Source of the DNA: JABMNX01 sp964625905
GTDB taxonomy: Bacteria; Patescibacteriota; Minisyncoccia; Phycocordibacterales; JABMNX01
Length of the DNA: 45,891 bases
Direction: 5' to 3'
Assembly (NCBI GenBank): GCA_964625905.1
Contig: CAZVBS010000001.1
Coordinates: 1-45,891, forward strand
Part shown: positions 14,699 to 23,759 of the stretch, in pieces
Layout of the letters: every line of letters begins with the position of its first letter
How positions within the stretch are numbered: the first letter of the stretch is position 1
The notes under the pieces: generated by a model
Databases searched by the model: none
What the model was told of the DNA's origin: nothing
What the model saw: the letters and a program-made list of their open reading frames with translations, nothing else
Program-made: the position numbers and the translations under genes

Positions 14699-15910
14699 AT
14701 GCAATTTACATATAAAATAAAAAATAAAGACGGGGAAGTAATCGAAAGTACAATAACCGCTAAAGATAAGTTTGAGTTGTATGATCAGATTAGGAAAGAC
14801 GGCTCAGAAATTATAGAAATACACGAACGCGGAAAAAATAAATTCTCCATTGATAGATTTAACGAGATATTCGGTGCTATTAAAGAACATGAAAAAGTTA
14901 TCCTTACTCGCAACCTCGGCGCAATGATTGGAGCAGGGTTGTCACTAACGCGTGCGATTACAGTACTTGAACGACAAACCAAAAACCAAAAATTAAAAAC
15001 TGTTCTGGCTGGCGTTAATAATGATATAAAAAAAGGTAACAATTTCCACACCGCATTAAAAAAGTTTCCTAAAGTATTTTCACCACTTTTTGTATCCATG
15101 GTTCGTGCAGGTGAAGAGAGTGGGAAGCTTTCTGGCGCACTTGATCTTATTGGTGCACAGTTAGAGCGTTCATATACTTTAAAGAAAAAGATAAAGGGGG
15201 CCATGATGTACCCAAGTATTATAATGGTCGCAATGGTAATAATTGCTGTTTTGATGCTTATTTTTGTAGTACCAACGTTAACTCAAACATTTGATGAATT
15301 AGGAGCTGATTTGCCAAAAAGCACAAAAGCAATAATCACAGCAAGTAACTTCTTTACACAGCACACAATACTTGCGATATTAATACCGATAACATTCTTT
15401 ACATTGATATTTTATGCATTAAGAACAGCTAGAGGTCGTAAGGTATTTAATTTTATATTAATACACACACCAATTATAGGAGATTTAGTAAAAGAGATTC
15501 AATCAGCGCGTACTACTCGTACACTTGCGTCGTTGCTTTCTTCTGGTGTAGAGATAGTAACAGCTATTTCTATTACCTCTGAAGTAATGCAAAATTCATA
15601 TTATAAAAAAGTGCTCTTACGAGCACAAAATGATGTGCAGAAAGGTTCACCTTTGTCTAGAGCTTTTACAGATAACGAACATCTTTACCCATTACTTGTA
15701 GGTGAGATGATTTCGGTTGGAGAAGAGACAGGTAAACTTCCGGACATGCTACTTCGTGTTGCTGAGTTTTACGAATCAGAAGTTGAACAAAAAACAAAAA
15801 ACATGTCCACTATTGTTGAACCATTTCTAATGATTATTATTGGAGCGTTTGTAGGATTTTTCGCATTATCTATGATTTCTCCAATATATTCTCTTTCAGA
15901 GTCAATTTAA
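14699..15910 (+). CDS. pilC: Type IV pilus inner-membrane platform protein (PilC/GspF family)
   Basis: A 403-residue polytopic protein that couples the pilus ATPase to pilin assembly; length is normal. Two GspF domains: the first (~60-180) has LTRNLGAMIGAGLSL and SMVRAGEESGKL, the second (~265-390) LASLLSSGVEI and MISVGEETGKLPDML. Transmembrane helices lie at ~170-195, ~225-245 and at the C-terminus (FLMIIIGAFVGFFALSMI). It follows pilB after a 235-base gap holding repeat C1 and a TATAAT-like stretch near 14663, so it may have its own promoter. The pseudopilin genes follow within 6 bases. Confidence 0.95.
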   Translation: MQFTYKIKNKDGEVIESTITAKDKFELYDQIRKDGSEIIEIHERGKNKFSIDRFNEIFGAIKEHEKVILTRNLGAMIGAGLSLTRAITVLERQTKNQKLKTVLAGVNNDIKKGNNFHTALKKFPKVFSPLFVSMVRAGEESGKLSGALDLIGAQLERSYTLKKKIKGAMMYPSIIMVAMVIIAVLMLIFVVPTLTQTFDELGADLPKSTKAIITASNFFTQHTILAILIPITFFTLIFYALRTARGRKVFNFILIHTPIIGDLVKEIQSARTTRTLASLLSSGVEIVTAISITSEVMQNSYYKKVLLRAQNDVQKGSPLSRAFTDNEHLYPLLVGEMISVGEETGKLPDMLLRVAEFYESEVEQKTKNMSTIVEPFLMIIIGAFVGFFALSMISPIYSLSESI

Positions 15911-15916
15911 TACATT

Positions 15917-16375
15917 ATGAAAAAAAGTCACGGATTCACTATAGTAGAAATAATGATAGTTATAGCGATGTTAGTGTTAACAGTAAGTGTAGCAGTTTTT
16001 ATATTTTCAAGCTTTAGGAAAAATAATGCATTAAATATAGGTCAAGAAAAAATAGTAAATTTACTTAAAATAGCACGCTCAAACACTATCGCATCAAAAG
16101 AAGGAGATGTTTATGGTGTCCATTTAACACAAACCACAGCAACTTTATTTAAAGGCAGAGTTTATGCAGATCTTGATCCTAATAATTCCACATATACCCT
16201 ATCAGGTTTTATTGAAATTTCTAATATAGATTTAGTTGGAGGTGGTAATGATATTATTTTTGATAAATTAACTGGAGAAACAAGTCAATCCGGAACAACA
16301 ACAATTCGTTTAATATCTGATACTACAGAAACTAAAGATATTTTTATTAGAAAAACAGGATTGTCTGAATTTTAA
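15917..16375 (+). CDS. Type IV pseudopilin (GspH/FimT-like)
   Basis: A 152-residue prepilin-like protein. The type III signal is MKKSHG followed by FTIVEIMIVIAMLVLTVSVAVFIF, with processing expected between G6 and F7 and Glu at mature position 5, as in true (pseudo)pilins. The soluble part contains LLKIARSNTIASKEGDVYGV, typical of the GspH/FimT group. It lies 6 bases after pilC and 3 bases before the next pseudopilin, so it is cotranscribed. It likely primes or tips the pilus. Confidence 0.85.
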   Translation: MKKSHGFTIVEIMIVIAMLVLTVSVAVFIFSSFRKNNALNIGQEKIVNLLKIARSNTIASKEGDVYGVHLTQTTATLFKGRVYADLDPNNSTYTLSGFIEISNIDLVGGGNDIIFDKLTGETSQSGTTTIRLISDTTETKDIFIRKTGLSEF

Positions 16376-16378
16376 TTT

Positions 16379-16873
16379 ATGGTTAACAAATTAAATAACA
16401 AATTTAATACAGGATTAGGATTAATTGAGGCTGTTGTTAGTATTGGTCTAGTTGTAACGGCTATGCTTATAATAATTTCTGCATATCAATATTTTCTTAA
16501 GTATGGATTAGCTAATACTGAAAAAATACAATCAGTATTTCTATTAGAAGAAGGGATAGAAGCTATGAGATATTTTAGGGATGATAGCTGGTCTAATATA
16601 AGTAATCTATCAACAACAACAGATTATTACATTGTTTTTTCTGGAACTGATTGGAGTATAGCAACAACAGCAACCCCAATATTTATATTTACAAGAAAAG
16701 TCAATTTATATGACGTATATCGTAAAAACAGTGATGACACTATTGTTTCTTTTGATTCTCCAGATGAAAAAACATTTGATCCGAACATAAGACTAATAAC
16801 AGTAAAAATTAATTACCCACTTTCAGGAGAGATGAGGCTGTCTACCTATTTAGCAGATATATTCAATAATTGA
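16379..16873 (+). CDS. Type IV pseudopilin (PilV/GspI-like)
   Basis: 164 residues. The N-terminal leader ends NTGLG, then LIEAVVSIGLVVTAMLIIISAYQYF, a hydrophobic pilin-type helix with Glu three residues after the Gly rather than at the strict +5. The processing site is therefore less certain than in its neighbours. The soluble domain has LLEEGIEAMRYFRDDSW, a pattern seen in minor pilins of the PilV/GspI type. It is the second of three tightly packed minor pilin genes. Confidence 0.75.
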   Translation: MVNKLNNKFNTGLGLIEAVVSIGLVVTAMLIIISAYQYFLKYGLANTEKIQSVFLLEEGIEAMRYFRDDSWSNISNLSTTTDYYIVFSGTDWSIATTATPIFIFTRKVNLYDVYRKNSDDTIVSFDSPDEKTFDPNIRLITVKINYPLSGEMRLSTYLADIFNN

Positions 16874-16875
16874 TA

Positions 16876-17394
16876 ATGAATTCGCATTACCCACAATTTA
16901 AAAACGGATATACATTATTGGAAACAATAATAGTTATAACCATAGCCTCATTAGTAATAGGCGTTACTGTTAGTATTTTTTCTTCTTTTATTGATTCATA
17001 TAGACATGTTAAAGCGTTAGGTAGAATAAATTCATCAGCAGTTGTTGTGCTTGATCGTATAACAAGAGAGCTTAAACTAGCTAGTAGTATAGATTATGTT
17101 AACAGTGAATTTAATACACATCCTGGTAGATTAGTATTAAATTCATTTTATAAAGGCAGTTCTGCGGTAGTTGATTTTTATTTTGATAATGGAGTTTTGA
17201 AAATGAAAAGAGACGGAGTTGAAGTTGGTGCATTGACTCGTGATGATGTCACAGTTGGTAATTTAATTTTTTATTCATCAAATAATTTAAAGTCTAGTAT
17301 AGTACGTACAGATATCGATCTAATTACAAACGTAAGTTCAATAGTTAAATCAGCGACATTTTATTCTAGTGCTGTAATAAGAGGAGGTTATTAA
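16876..17394 (+). CDS. Type IV pseudopilin (PilW/GspJ-like)
   Basis: 172 residues from the ATG at 16876, 2 bases after the previous stop; a TTG at 16870 is a possible alternative start. The leader ends KNG, then YTLLETIIVITIASLVIGVTVSIF with Glu at mature +5. The soluble part has VVVLDRITRELKLASSIDYV, the DRI.REL pattern usual for PilW/GspJ. Its C-terminal codons (AGAGGAGGT) act as an SD-like sequence for the next gene. Confidence 0.8.
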   Translation: MNSHYPQFKNGYTLLETIIVITIASLVIGVTVSIFSSFIDSYRHVKALGRINSSAVVVLDRITRELKLASSIDYVNSEFNTHPGRLVLNSFYKGSSAVVDFYFDNGVLKMKRDGVEVGALTRDDVTVGNLIFYSSNNLKSSIVRTDIDLITNVSSIVKSATFYSSAVIRGGY

Positions 17395-17397
17395 TTT

Positions 17398-19212
17398 ATG
17401 AAATACAAAACTTTAAATAATAAAGGACAGACTCTTATTGTTACAGTATTATTTATCTCTGCTAGTATAATGTTTGTTGGTATGGTCACATCAACTATTT
17501 TGACTGAAACTAAAGAAATTTTAAATTTAAAAATCTCTAATGAAACCTATTATCTTACAGAAGGAGCTGGTGAAGATGTTATCTATAGAATAATTTCAGG
17601 GAAACAAACATCTTCTCCTGAGACAGTAAATTTACTTGATGGGACAGTCACTATATCTATACTAGATGTTGGCAATAATTCGAAAGAAATAATAATTGAC
17701 GGGAATGTTTCATCTAGAATCAGAAAAATAAAGACAGAATTAACTACAACAGCGACAGGAGTATCATTTTTTTATGGTGCACAGGTTGGAGTTGGAGGAC
17801 TAGAGATGGATTCCAATTCTAGAATAGAAGGAATAAATGGTTCCGTTGGTAACGTATATTCAAATGGTCCGATTAAAGGGAATAACGGGGCTACAATAAC
17901 TGGAGATGTAATAATAGCAACTGGTATAGCAGAAAATAATCAAACACAATCAATAGTGTGTAATGAAGATCAGTTAGTTGGAAAAGATAATCCAAAAATT
18001 GACTTTGCACAAAGTTTTGTAGCTAGTTCTACTGGATCTATTGCAAAGATAAGTATATATATAAGAAAGGTTGGCAACCCATCAAGTAGAAAAATTAAGA
18101 TTACCAAAGATGATGACGGCTCCCCAAAAAATAAAGATATAGGAGAGGGTACTGTAAATAAAAATTTAGTAGGAATATCTTACGGTTGGATTGATGTAAC
18201 TTTTAATGATCCACCAATGTTAACTGAAGGACAAACATATTGGATAGTATTCGATGCAGATAAAGACGACAATAAATATTGGGAGTGGTGTTCTGGTGTT
18301 AATAATGGATATACTTCTGGTGAAGCAAAGTACAGCAAGAAGTGGAATAAAAGTAGCAATCCGTGGACACAGATATTAGGAGACCTTACTTTTAAGACAT
18401 ATTCAGGTGGCGGTATAAGTAGCATAAAAAATGTAACTGTTGATGGTACTGTCTATGCTAATTCTATAATAGATAGCACTATTGGTGGTGATGCATACTA
18501 TCAAACTATATCTGGATCTACAGTAGCTGGTACAGAATATCCTGGAAGTGGAGATTTTCCTGTTATAAATATGCCAGTGTCAAACTCAAACATTGAAGAT
18601 TGGAAAAATGAGGCAACAAGTGGAGGTGTAATTACTGGTGACTGTGGTGATTCAGGAGATACTGCTTGTCAGATAGAAAGCGGAAACACTCTGCTATTAG
18701 GACCTAAAAGGATCGAAGGAGATTTAAATCTATCAAGTAATCAGACTCTTATAGTAACAGGTGTTATTTATATAACAGGAAACATTGATATTGACGGTAG
18801 TGGTGCTGAGGTAAAATGTGATTCTTTGTATGGAAGTGAGAGTTGTGTAATTATTTCTGATGGTTGGATACATGTTAAAAACAACGTTACATTTTCTGGT
18901 TCTGGGCAAGATGATAGTTATCTAATGCTCTTATCTACTCTAGAGGGGTGTACTGGCTCAGAAGGTTCTTCTTCGTGCACACATCATGATGGAGTTATGG
19001 ATATACACAATAATTCTGGCGGAGCTATATTTTACGCAAATAATGGAATGATAAACCTGCATAACAATGTAAATGTTTCTGCGGCTGTAGCTTATAAACT
19101 GCGTCTTGATAATAACTCCACAGTATCTTATGAGTCGGGTATAACTAACACCACTTTCTCTTCAGGACCATCTGGAGGATGGAGTATAGATTCGTGGAGT
19201 GAAATAGAATAA
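17398..19212 (+). CDS. Large PilX-like pilus-associated surface protein
   Basis: 604 residues. The N-terminus NNKGQTLIVTVLFISASIMFVGMV is a pilin-type helix without Glu5, as in PilX/GspK-type proteins. It is followed by about 100 residues typical of CPR PilX-like proteins. Residues ~180-340 form a separate beta domain (AQSFVASSTGSIAKISIYIRK, SYGWIDVTF, GQTYWIVFD) resembling carbohydrate-binding or choice-of-anchor domains. Residues ~345-590 are repetitive beta strands with GDLNLSSNQTLIVTGVIYITGNID, a polymer-like fold, and several Cys pairs. It is probably a pilus tip adhesin. No clear terminator follows. Confidence 0.75.
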   Translation: MKYKTLNNKGQTLIVTVLFISASIMFVGMVTSTILTETKEILNLKISNETYYLTEGAGEDVIYRIISGKQTSSPETVNLLDGTVTISILDVGNNSKEIIIDGNVSSRIRKIKTELTTTATGVSFFYGAQVGVGGLEMDSNSRIEGINGSVGNVYSNGPIKGNNGATITGDVIIATGIAENNQTQSIVCNEDQLVGKDNPKIDFAQSFVASSTGSIAKISIYIRKVGNPSSRKIKITKDDDGSPKNKDIGEGTVNKNLVGISYGWIDVTFNDPPMLTEGQTYWIVFDADKDDNKYWEWCSGVNNGYTSGEAKYSKKWNKSSNPWTQILGDLTFKTYSGGGISSIKNVTVDGTVYANSIIDSTIGGDAYYQTISGSTVAGTEYPGSGDFPVINMPVSNSNIEDWKNEATSGGVITGDCGDSGDTACQIESGNTLLLGPKRIEGDLNLSSNQTLIVTGVIYITGNIDIDGSGAEVKCDSLYGSESCVIISDGWIHVKNNVTFSGSGQDDSYLMLLSTLEGCTGSEGSSSCTHHDGVMDIHNNSGGAIFYANNGMINLHNNVNVSAAVAYKLRLDNNSTVSYESGITNTTFSSGPSGGWSIDSWSEIE

Positions 19213-19269
19213 TATTTATATATCTAACTTTGTGTTAATTAGATCACAAGGTAATTTGTGCTGAGATAC

Positions 19270-19299
19270 TTGATTTTATGTGTAAGTATTAACTATGAT
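19270..19299 (+). promoter_or_regulatory. Promoter of tpiA-pgk
   Basis: TTGATT, 18 bases, TATGAT. The ATG at 19295 lies inside the -10 box, which rules it out as the tpiA start. The transcript should begin near 19306, leaving a leader of only about 7 bases. Confidence 0.6.
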
Positions 19300-19312
19300 A
19301 CAATTCTCTATT

Positions 19313-20086
19313 ATGTCTAAAGATAAAAAGATCATCATAGCTAACTGGAAGATGAATCCGGAGAGCGCGATAAAAGCAAAAGAGCTTTTTGTTGGAGTTA
19401 AGAAAGTTGCAAGTAAACTAACAAACGTACAAACAGTCATAGCTACTCCGTTTGTATATTTATCAGAAATCAGTAAATTATATCGTGGTCACAGGATTGA
19501 GTTTGCAGCGCAAGATGTATTTTGGGAGAAAAAAGGCTCATTTACAGGAGAGATAAGTAGCGCAATGCTTAAAGACAGTGGAGCAACATATGTTATTGTG
19601 GGTCATTCAGAACGTCGCGCACTTGGTGAAGGAGACGAAGAAATAAACCAAAAAGTACTTACTTCTGTTAAAACAGATTTAACTACAATACTTTGTATTG
19701 GAGAGTCTGATCGTGACCATAAAAATGGTACACACCTATCTTTTTTAACTTCACAATTAGAATCAGCACTTAAAGGTGTATCAAAAAACAAACTTTTAAA
19801 AATTATAATTGCATATGAACCAATTTGGGCTATAGGAAAGAGTGAGGAAGATGCCATGAAAGGAGATGAGCTTCATGAGACAGTTATATTTATTAGGAAA
19901 ATATTAACTAGTATTTTTGGCAAGAATCTTGCATTTAGTGTACCAATTTTATATGGAGGATCAGCTGGTAGAGGTAATACAAAAACATTACTAACTGAAG
20001 GCATGGTTGATGGATTGTTAGTAGGCCATGCAAGTTTAAAAATAGCCGAGTTTAATGACATGCTGAAAATAGCACAAAATATATAA
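19313..20086 (+). CDS. tpiA: Triosephosphate isomerase
   Basis: 257 residues from MSKDKKIIIANWKMN. Interconverts dihydroxyacetone phosphate and glyceraldehyde 3-phosphate. Key residues are visible: N11 and K13 (NWKMN), H98 (VGHSERR) and E169 (AYEPIWAIG). The phosphate-binding YGGSAGRGN and the C-terminal DGLLVGHASL are also present. The upstream in-frame ATG at 19295 overlaps the -10 promoter box, so 19313 is preferred. The stop overlaps the pgk start (TAATG), so the two glycolytic genes are translationally coupled. Confidence 0.96.
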   Translation: MSKDKKIIIANWKMNPESAIKAKELFVGVKKVASKLTNVQTVIATPFVYLSEISKLYRGHRIEFAAQDVFWEKKGSFTGEISSAMLKDSGATYVIVGHSERRALGEGDEEINQKVLTSVKTDLTTILCIGESDRDHKNGTHLSFLTSQLESALKGVSKNKLLKIIIAYEPIWAIGKSEEDAMKGDELHETVIFIRKILTSIFGKNLAFSVPILYGGSAGRGNTKTLLTEGMVDGLLVGHASLKIAEFNDMLKIAQNI

Positions 20087-21186
20087 TGAAAAGTATTAAA
20101 GAAGCTGGAGATTTAAAAGGAAAGAGTGTTCTTGTACGAATTGATATTGATGATCATGGCGTAAATACACTTCCAGTTGAAGCACTTAAGCCAACACTTT
20201 CCTATTTAAAGATGTCAGGAGCACGCACAATTCTCTTGGGGCATATAGGAAGAGACGGACATATATCTTCTAGTAAGATTTTTGATATTTTAAAAAAAGA
20301 GATAGAACTCAGTTTCGTACCAGATATTACTGGAGATATAGCAAAAACTAGTATAGATAAGATGCAAGATGGAGAAGTAGTGTTGTTAGAAAATGTGCGA
20401 GGAGATAAAAGAGAGATGGAAAATGACGAAGCTTTTTCAAAAGAGCTCGCAAGTCTGGCTGACATATACGTAAACGATGCTTTCTCTGTTTCGCACAGAG
20501 AACACGCATCTATTGCTGGTGTTACTAAATATTTACCAAGTTACGCAGGGCTCCGTCTACTTAAAGAAATAGATGAACTCTCTAAGATACTTTCTCCTGA
20601 ATCTCCATCTATGTTCATTTTAAGTGGTGCGAAGATAGAAACTAAATTACCTTTAGTAGAGAAGTTTTTAACTATTTACGACCATGTATTTATTGGTGGT
20701 GTTCTTGCAAACGATATATTTAAAGCTAAGGGGTTTGAAACAGGGGTGTCTGTTACTTCAAATGGAAGTGTTGATATGTCATCATTACTCAATAATGAAA
20801 AGATTTTAATACCAAGCGACGTTATTGTAAGAGAGGGTAGTAAATCAACGATAAAAAAAGCAAATGAAGTCCTAAAAAGAGAGAAGATAGTAGATGCTGG
20901 ACCAGAAACAGTAGCAACACTTAGTGCAAAGATAAAAGATATGAACTGTGTTGTGTGGAATGGTCCTCTTGGAGAATATGAGATAGGTTTCGATAAATCA
21001 ACTAAGGATCTGGCTGTGAGTATTGCTGAAAGTAGAGCTTATTCTGTTATAGGAGGTGGTGATACACTAAATGCGATAGAAAGCCTTAATATAGAAGAAA
21101 AGTATTCATTTGTTTCAACTGGAGGAGGTGCAATGTTAGAGTTTTTATTACACGGAACTCTTCCTGGAATTGAAGCCCTAAAATAG
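20086..21186 (+). CDS. pgk: Phosphoglycerate kinase
   Basis: 366 residues, somewhat shorter than the usual 390-400. Transfers phosphate from 1,3-bisphosphoglycerate to ADP. Motifs: VLLENVRGDKREMEND, ADIYVNDAFSVSHREHASIAGV, GAKIETKLPLVEKFL, WNGPLGEYEI, and the nucleotide-binding GGGDTLNAI and STGGGAMLEFL. The N-terminal substrate loop reads VRIDIDDHG instead of the usual VRVDFNVP, so the conserved Asn is Asp here. This is odd because the residue normally contacts substrate. It shares one base with the tpiA stop. No clear terminator follows; TAGAATA/TATTCTA at 21187-21226 is weak. Confidence 0.95.
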   Translation: MKSIKEAGDLKGKSVLVRIDIDDHGVNTLPVEALKPTLSYLKMSGARTILLGHIGRDGHISSSKIFDILKKEIELSFVPDITGDIAKTSIDKMQDGEVVLLENVRGDKREMENDEAFSKELASLADIYVNDAFSVSHREHASIAGVTKYLPSYAGLRLLKEIDELSKILSPESPSMFILSGAKIETKLPLVEKFLTIYDHVFIGGVLANDIFKAKGFETGVSVTSNGSVDMSSLLNNEKILIPSDVIVREGSKSTIKKANEVLKREKIVDAGPETVATLSAKIKDMNCVVWNGPLGEYEIGFDKSTKDLAVSIAESRAYSVIGGGDTLNAIESLNIEEKYSFVSTGGGAMLEFLLHGTLPGIEALK

Positions 21187-21257
21187 TAGAATATTTGTAC
21201 TTTAGTTTATACTTGTGTATTCTAAAAAGTAGACAATGTTTTTAGGAGGATTTTTCA

Positions 21258-21416
21258 ATGGATGATAATAATAGAGGTAGTATAGGTTGTGCATATGTAC
21301 AAAAAAAGAAAATATCAATAAGTGGATTCACAGGCACATTGATTCTTATTTTTTATATAATTTCCATTATGTGTTCAATCTGGCCAAGCTGTTACGATAT
21401 TTTAGTCTATTTTTAG
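21258..21416 (+). CDS. Small orphan membrane protein (52 aa)
   Basis: A strong SD (AGGAGG) lies 7 bases before the ATG, and a terminator follows at 21427. The product starts MDDNNRGSIGCAYVQKKK and continues into one transmembrane segment (TGTLILIFYIISIMCSIW), then PSCYDILVYF. Three cysteines are present. No family is recognised. The translation signal and monocistronic layout match the other SD-led orphan genes in this window. Confidence 0.55.
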   Translation: MDDNNRGSIGCAYVQKKKISISGFTGTLILIFYIISIMCSIWPSCYDILVYF

Positions 21417-21426
21417 AGATCTTAAC

Positions 21427-21453
21427 AAAGATGACTTTTGAACGGTCATCTTT
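21427..21453 (+). terminator. Terminator of the 52-aa gene
   Basis: AAAGATGAC pairs with GTCATCTTT, followed by T's, 11 bases after the stop. It can also serve the convergent HIT gene. Confidence 0.75.
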
Positions 21454-21461
21454 TCTCGTTA

Positions 21462-21866
21462 TTAAATAAGCTTACGAATACTATATCCAATTTTTTCTAT
21501 CTCATTGTCTTTATATGGAGTACCTTTCCATGGACGATATCCATCTTCATCATAGCGTGGAATAATATGTACATGAGTATGGAACACTTCTTGAAATGCT
21601 GACGCTTCATTATTCATATATACATTTATGCCAGTTGCATTCACAGCTTCTCTTATAATTGGAGTAAGTTTACGTACAGTTTTCATAAGAGCTTTAAAGT
21701 CTTCTTCTTTGATATCAAGAATGTTTCGTGAGTGTACTTTAGGTATTACCAAGGTGTGTCCAATGTTATTAGGATTTATATCAAGAAAAGCATAGGTTTT
21801 ATCGTCCTCATATATCTTTTCAGAAGGAATCTCTCCTTTGATGATTTTTAAAAATAAATCATTCAT
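21462..21866 (-). CDS. HIT family nucleotide hydrolase
   Basis: 134 residues with the histidine-triad signature HTHVHIIPR (~residues 97-105) and the usual N-terminal MNDLFLKIIKGEIPSEKIYEDD, typical of the HinT/PKCI group that hydrolyses nucleoside phosphoramidates and related adducts. DINPNNIGHTLVIPKVH and the short C-terminus fit the family. The start is at 21866. The gene diverges from recJ across a short AT-rich gap. Natural substrates of such proteins in CPR are unknown. Confidence 0.93.
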   Translation of the reverse strand: MNDLFLKIIKGEIPSEKIYEDDKTYAFLDINPNNIGHTLVIPKVHSRNILDIKEEDFKALMKTVRKLTPIIREAVNATGINVYMNNEASAFQEVFHTHVHIIPRYDEDGYRPWKGTPYKDNEIEKIGYSIRKLI

Positions 21867-21923
21867 ATATATGATTGTATGCTAGAATTCGTGAAAACCC
21901 AAAATTTAAAACAGATAGATATA

Positions 21924-23645
21924 ATGAACTCTTATATAATAAAAGATACCTATAAAGACAAGGACAAAAAAGAGCTGGAAATGTATCCAGAATTACTCCA
22001 AGAACTATTAATAAATAGAGGAATTAAGACAAAAAAAGAGGCGGACATTTTTCTAAATCCAGATTACGTTAAACACCTTCACGATCCATTTTTTATAAAA
22101 AATATGGACAAAGTTGTTGGACGTATATTAAAAGCAATCTCACAAAAAGAAAAAATAGTGATTTATAGCGACTACGATTGTGACGGTATTCCAGGTGGAG
22201 TACTGCTCCATGATTTCTTTAAGAAGATAAAATATAAAAACTTTATAAACTATATTCCGCATAGACACGATGAAGGTTATGGTCTCAATATCCATGCAAT
22301 GGAAGAGTTTGGAAAAGAAAAAGTTGATGTTCTTATAAGTGTCGATTGTGGAATTACAGATATATTACCAGTTGAAAAAGCAAACGAGTTTGGAATAGAC
22401 GTAATTATTACAGACCATCATGTTACTGGTGAAAAACTACCTAAGGCGTTTGCAATATTAAACTCAAAACAAAAAGACGATACGTATCCATACGGCATGC
22501 TTTGTGGTACAGGAGTTGCGTTTAAGTTAGTACAAGCACTTATTGAAAAAGGTAATAGTACAAATAGTGGTGTAAGTTTCAATATAAAAGAAGGTTGGGA
22601 AAAGTGGCTACTCGATATGGTTGGACTTGCAACAATTGCAGACATGGTTCCACTTACGGGGGAGAACAGAGTTCTCGCACATTATGGGTTACTCGTCTTG
22701 CGTAAATCAAGACGTCTAGGGCTTATACAGTTATGTAGAAAAATGTATATAAAACAGAGGAATATAACAGAGGATGATGTTGGATTTATGATTGCACCAA
22801 GAATAAATGCAGCATCTCGTATGGGCATACCAATGGATGCATTTAAATTACTTTCTACAGATGACGAAGTAGAAGCAGGAACCCTTTCAGTTCATCTAGA
22901 TAAAATTAATAACAAACGAAAAGGCTTAGTTGGAGCTACAACACGAGAGGTAAAGAAACGCATAGACAAGGATAATCTTAAAGAAGTGATAGTTATGGGT
23001 AATCCAGACTGGAAGCCACCGCTACTTGGTATAGTGGCAAATAATATTTCTGAGTTATACAAAAGACCTGTATTTTTATGGGGTAGAGACGGAGGTGAAC
23101 ACCTTAAAGGATCATGTAGATCAGGAAACATAACAGATGTGATGGAATTAATGTCGAACGTAAAGAACAGTTTACTTTTGGAGTTTGGAGGACATGCGTT
23201 TTCAGGAGGGTTCTCAGTATCACACGAAAAGATCCATGAGCTAGAAGGAGGACTTCTAAAAGCTTATGGTAAGATAGATAAAAACAAAGAAGTAGAGCTA
23301 ATGTTTATAGATAAAAAGTTGTCACTTGATGATGTGAATTGGGATACATACAGTGTGTTAGAAAAATTATCTCCATTTGGACAAGGAAACAAAAAACCTC
23401 TATTTCTTTTTGAAAACATAATGATAGAAGACGTTAGAGATTTCGGAAAAGAGAAAAACCACCTACAGATTGATTTTAAGAAAGAGTCAGGTGGTAAAGT
23501 GTCAGTAATTGGATTTTTTAAAACAATTAGTGATTTTAACGGGAAATTAAAACAAGGGAATAAGATAGACTTAATAGCAACAATAGAAAAATCAACATTC
23601 AGAAACATAATAGAGCTCCGTCTTCGCCTAGTCGAAATCCTGTAA
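21924..23645 (+). CDS. recJ: Single-stranded-DNA exonuclease RecJ
   Basis: A 573-residue 5'-3' ssDNA exonuclease of the DHH superfamily. Motifs: YSDYDCDGIPGG (~81), LISVDCGITD, IITDHHVTGE (DHH near 164), LDMVGLATIADMVPL, and the DHHA1-type C-terminal GGHAFSGGFS. An OB-fold tail with PLFLFENIMIEDVR follows. The ATG at 21924 is preferred because an earlier one at 21879 leaves only 12 bases to the divergent HIT gene; the earlier start cannot be excluded. In this context RecJ could process incoming single strands after pilus/ComEC uptake as well as act in repair. Confidence 0.93.
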   Translation: MNSYIIKDTYKDKDKKELEMYPELLQELLINRGIKTKKEADIFLNPDYVKHLHDPFFIKNMDKVVGRILKAISQKEKIVIYSDYDCDGIPGGVLLHDFFKKIKYKNFINYIPHRHDEGYGLNIHAMEEFGKEKVDVLISVDCGITDILPVEKANEFGIDVIITDHHVTGEKLPKAFAILNSKQKDDTYPYGMLCGTGVAFKLVQALIEKGNSTNSGVSFNIKEGWEKWLLDMVGLATIADMVPLTGENRVLAHYGLLVLRKSRRLGLIQLCRKMYIKQRNITEDDVGFMIAPRINAASRMGIPMDAFKLLSTDDEVEAGTLSVHLDKINNKRKGLVGATTREVKKRIDKDNLKEVIVMGNPDWKPPLLGIVANNISELYKRPVFLWGRDGGEHLKGSCRSGNITDVMELMSNVKNSLLLEFGGHAFSGGFSVSHEKIHELEGGLLKAYGKIDKNKEVELMFIDKKLSLDDVNWDTYSVLEKLSPFGQGNKKPLFLFENIMIEDVRDFGKEKNHLQIDFKKESGGKVSVIGFFKTISDFNGKLKQGNKIDLIATIEKSTFRNIIELRLRLVEIL

Positions 23646-23709
23646 GTAATGATTTATATCTAACAAGCCAATCCATTTACCCTCCATCCACCTATTATAT
23701 AACATCCAG

Positions 23710-23753
23710 TAGCACTATTTAGTGCGATGCATCGCACTAAATAGTGCTATACT
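23710..23753 (+). promoter_or_regulatory. Operator 1 and extended -10 promoter of the TrpR-like gene
   Basis: A 40-bp perfect palindrome (23710-23749) centred on GATGCATC with core TTTAGTGCGAT/ATCGCACTAAA. It overlaps an extended -10 (TG-C-TATACT, -10 at 23748-23753). The start codon is 6 bases further on, so the transcript is leaderless. A bound regulator would block RNA polymerase. Confidence 0.75.
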
Positions 23754-23759
23754 GTATAC

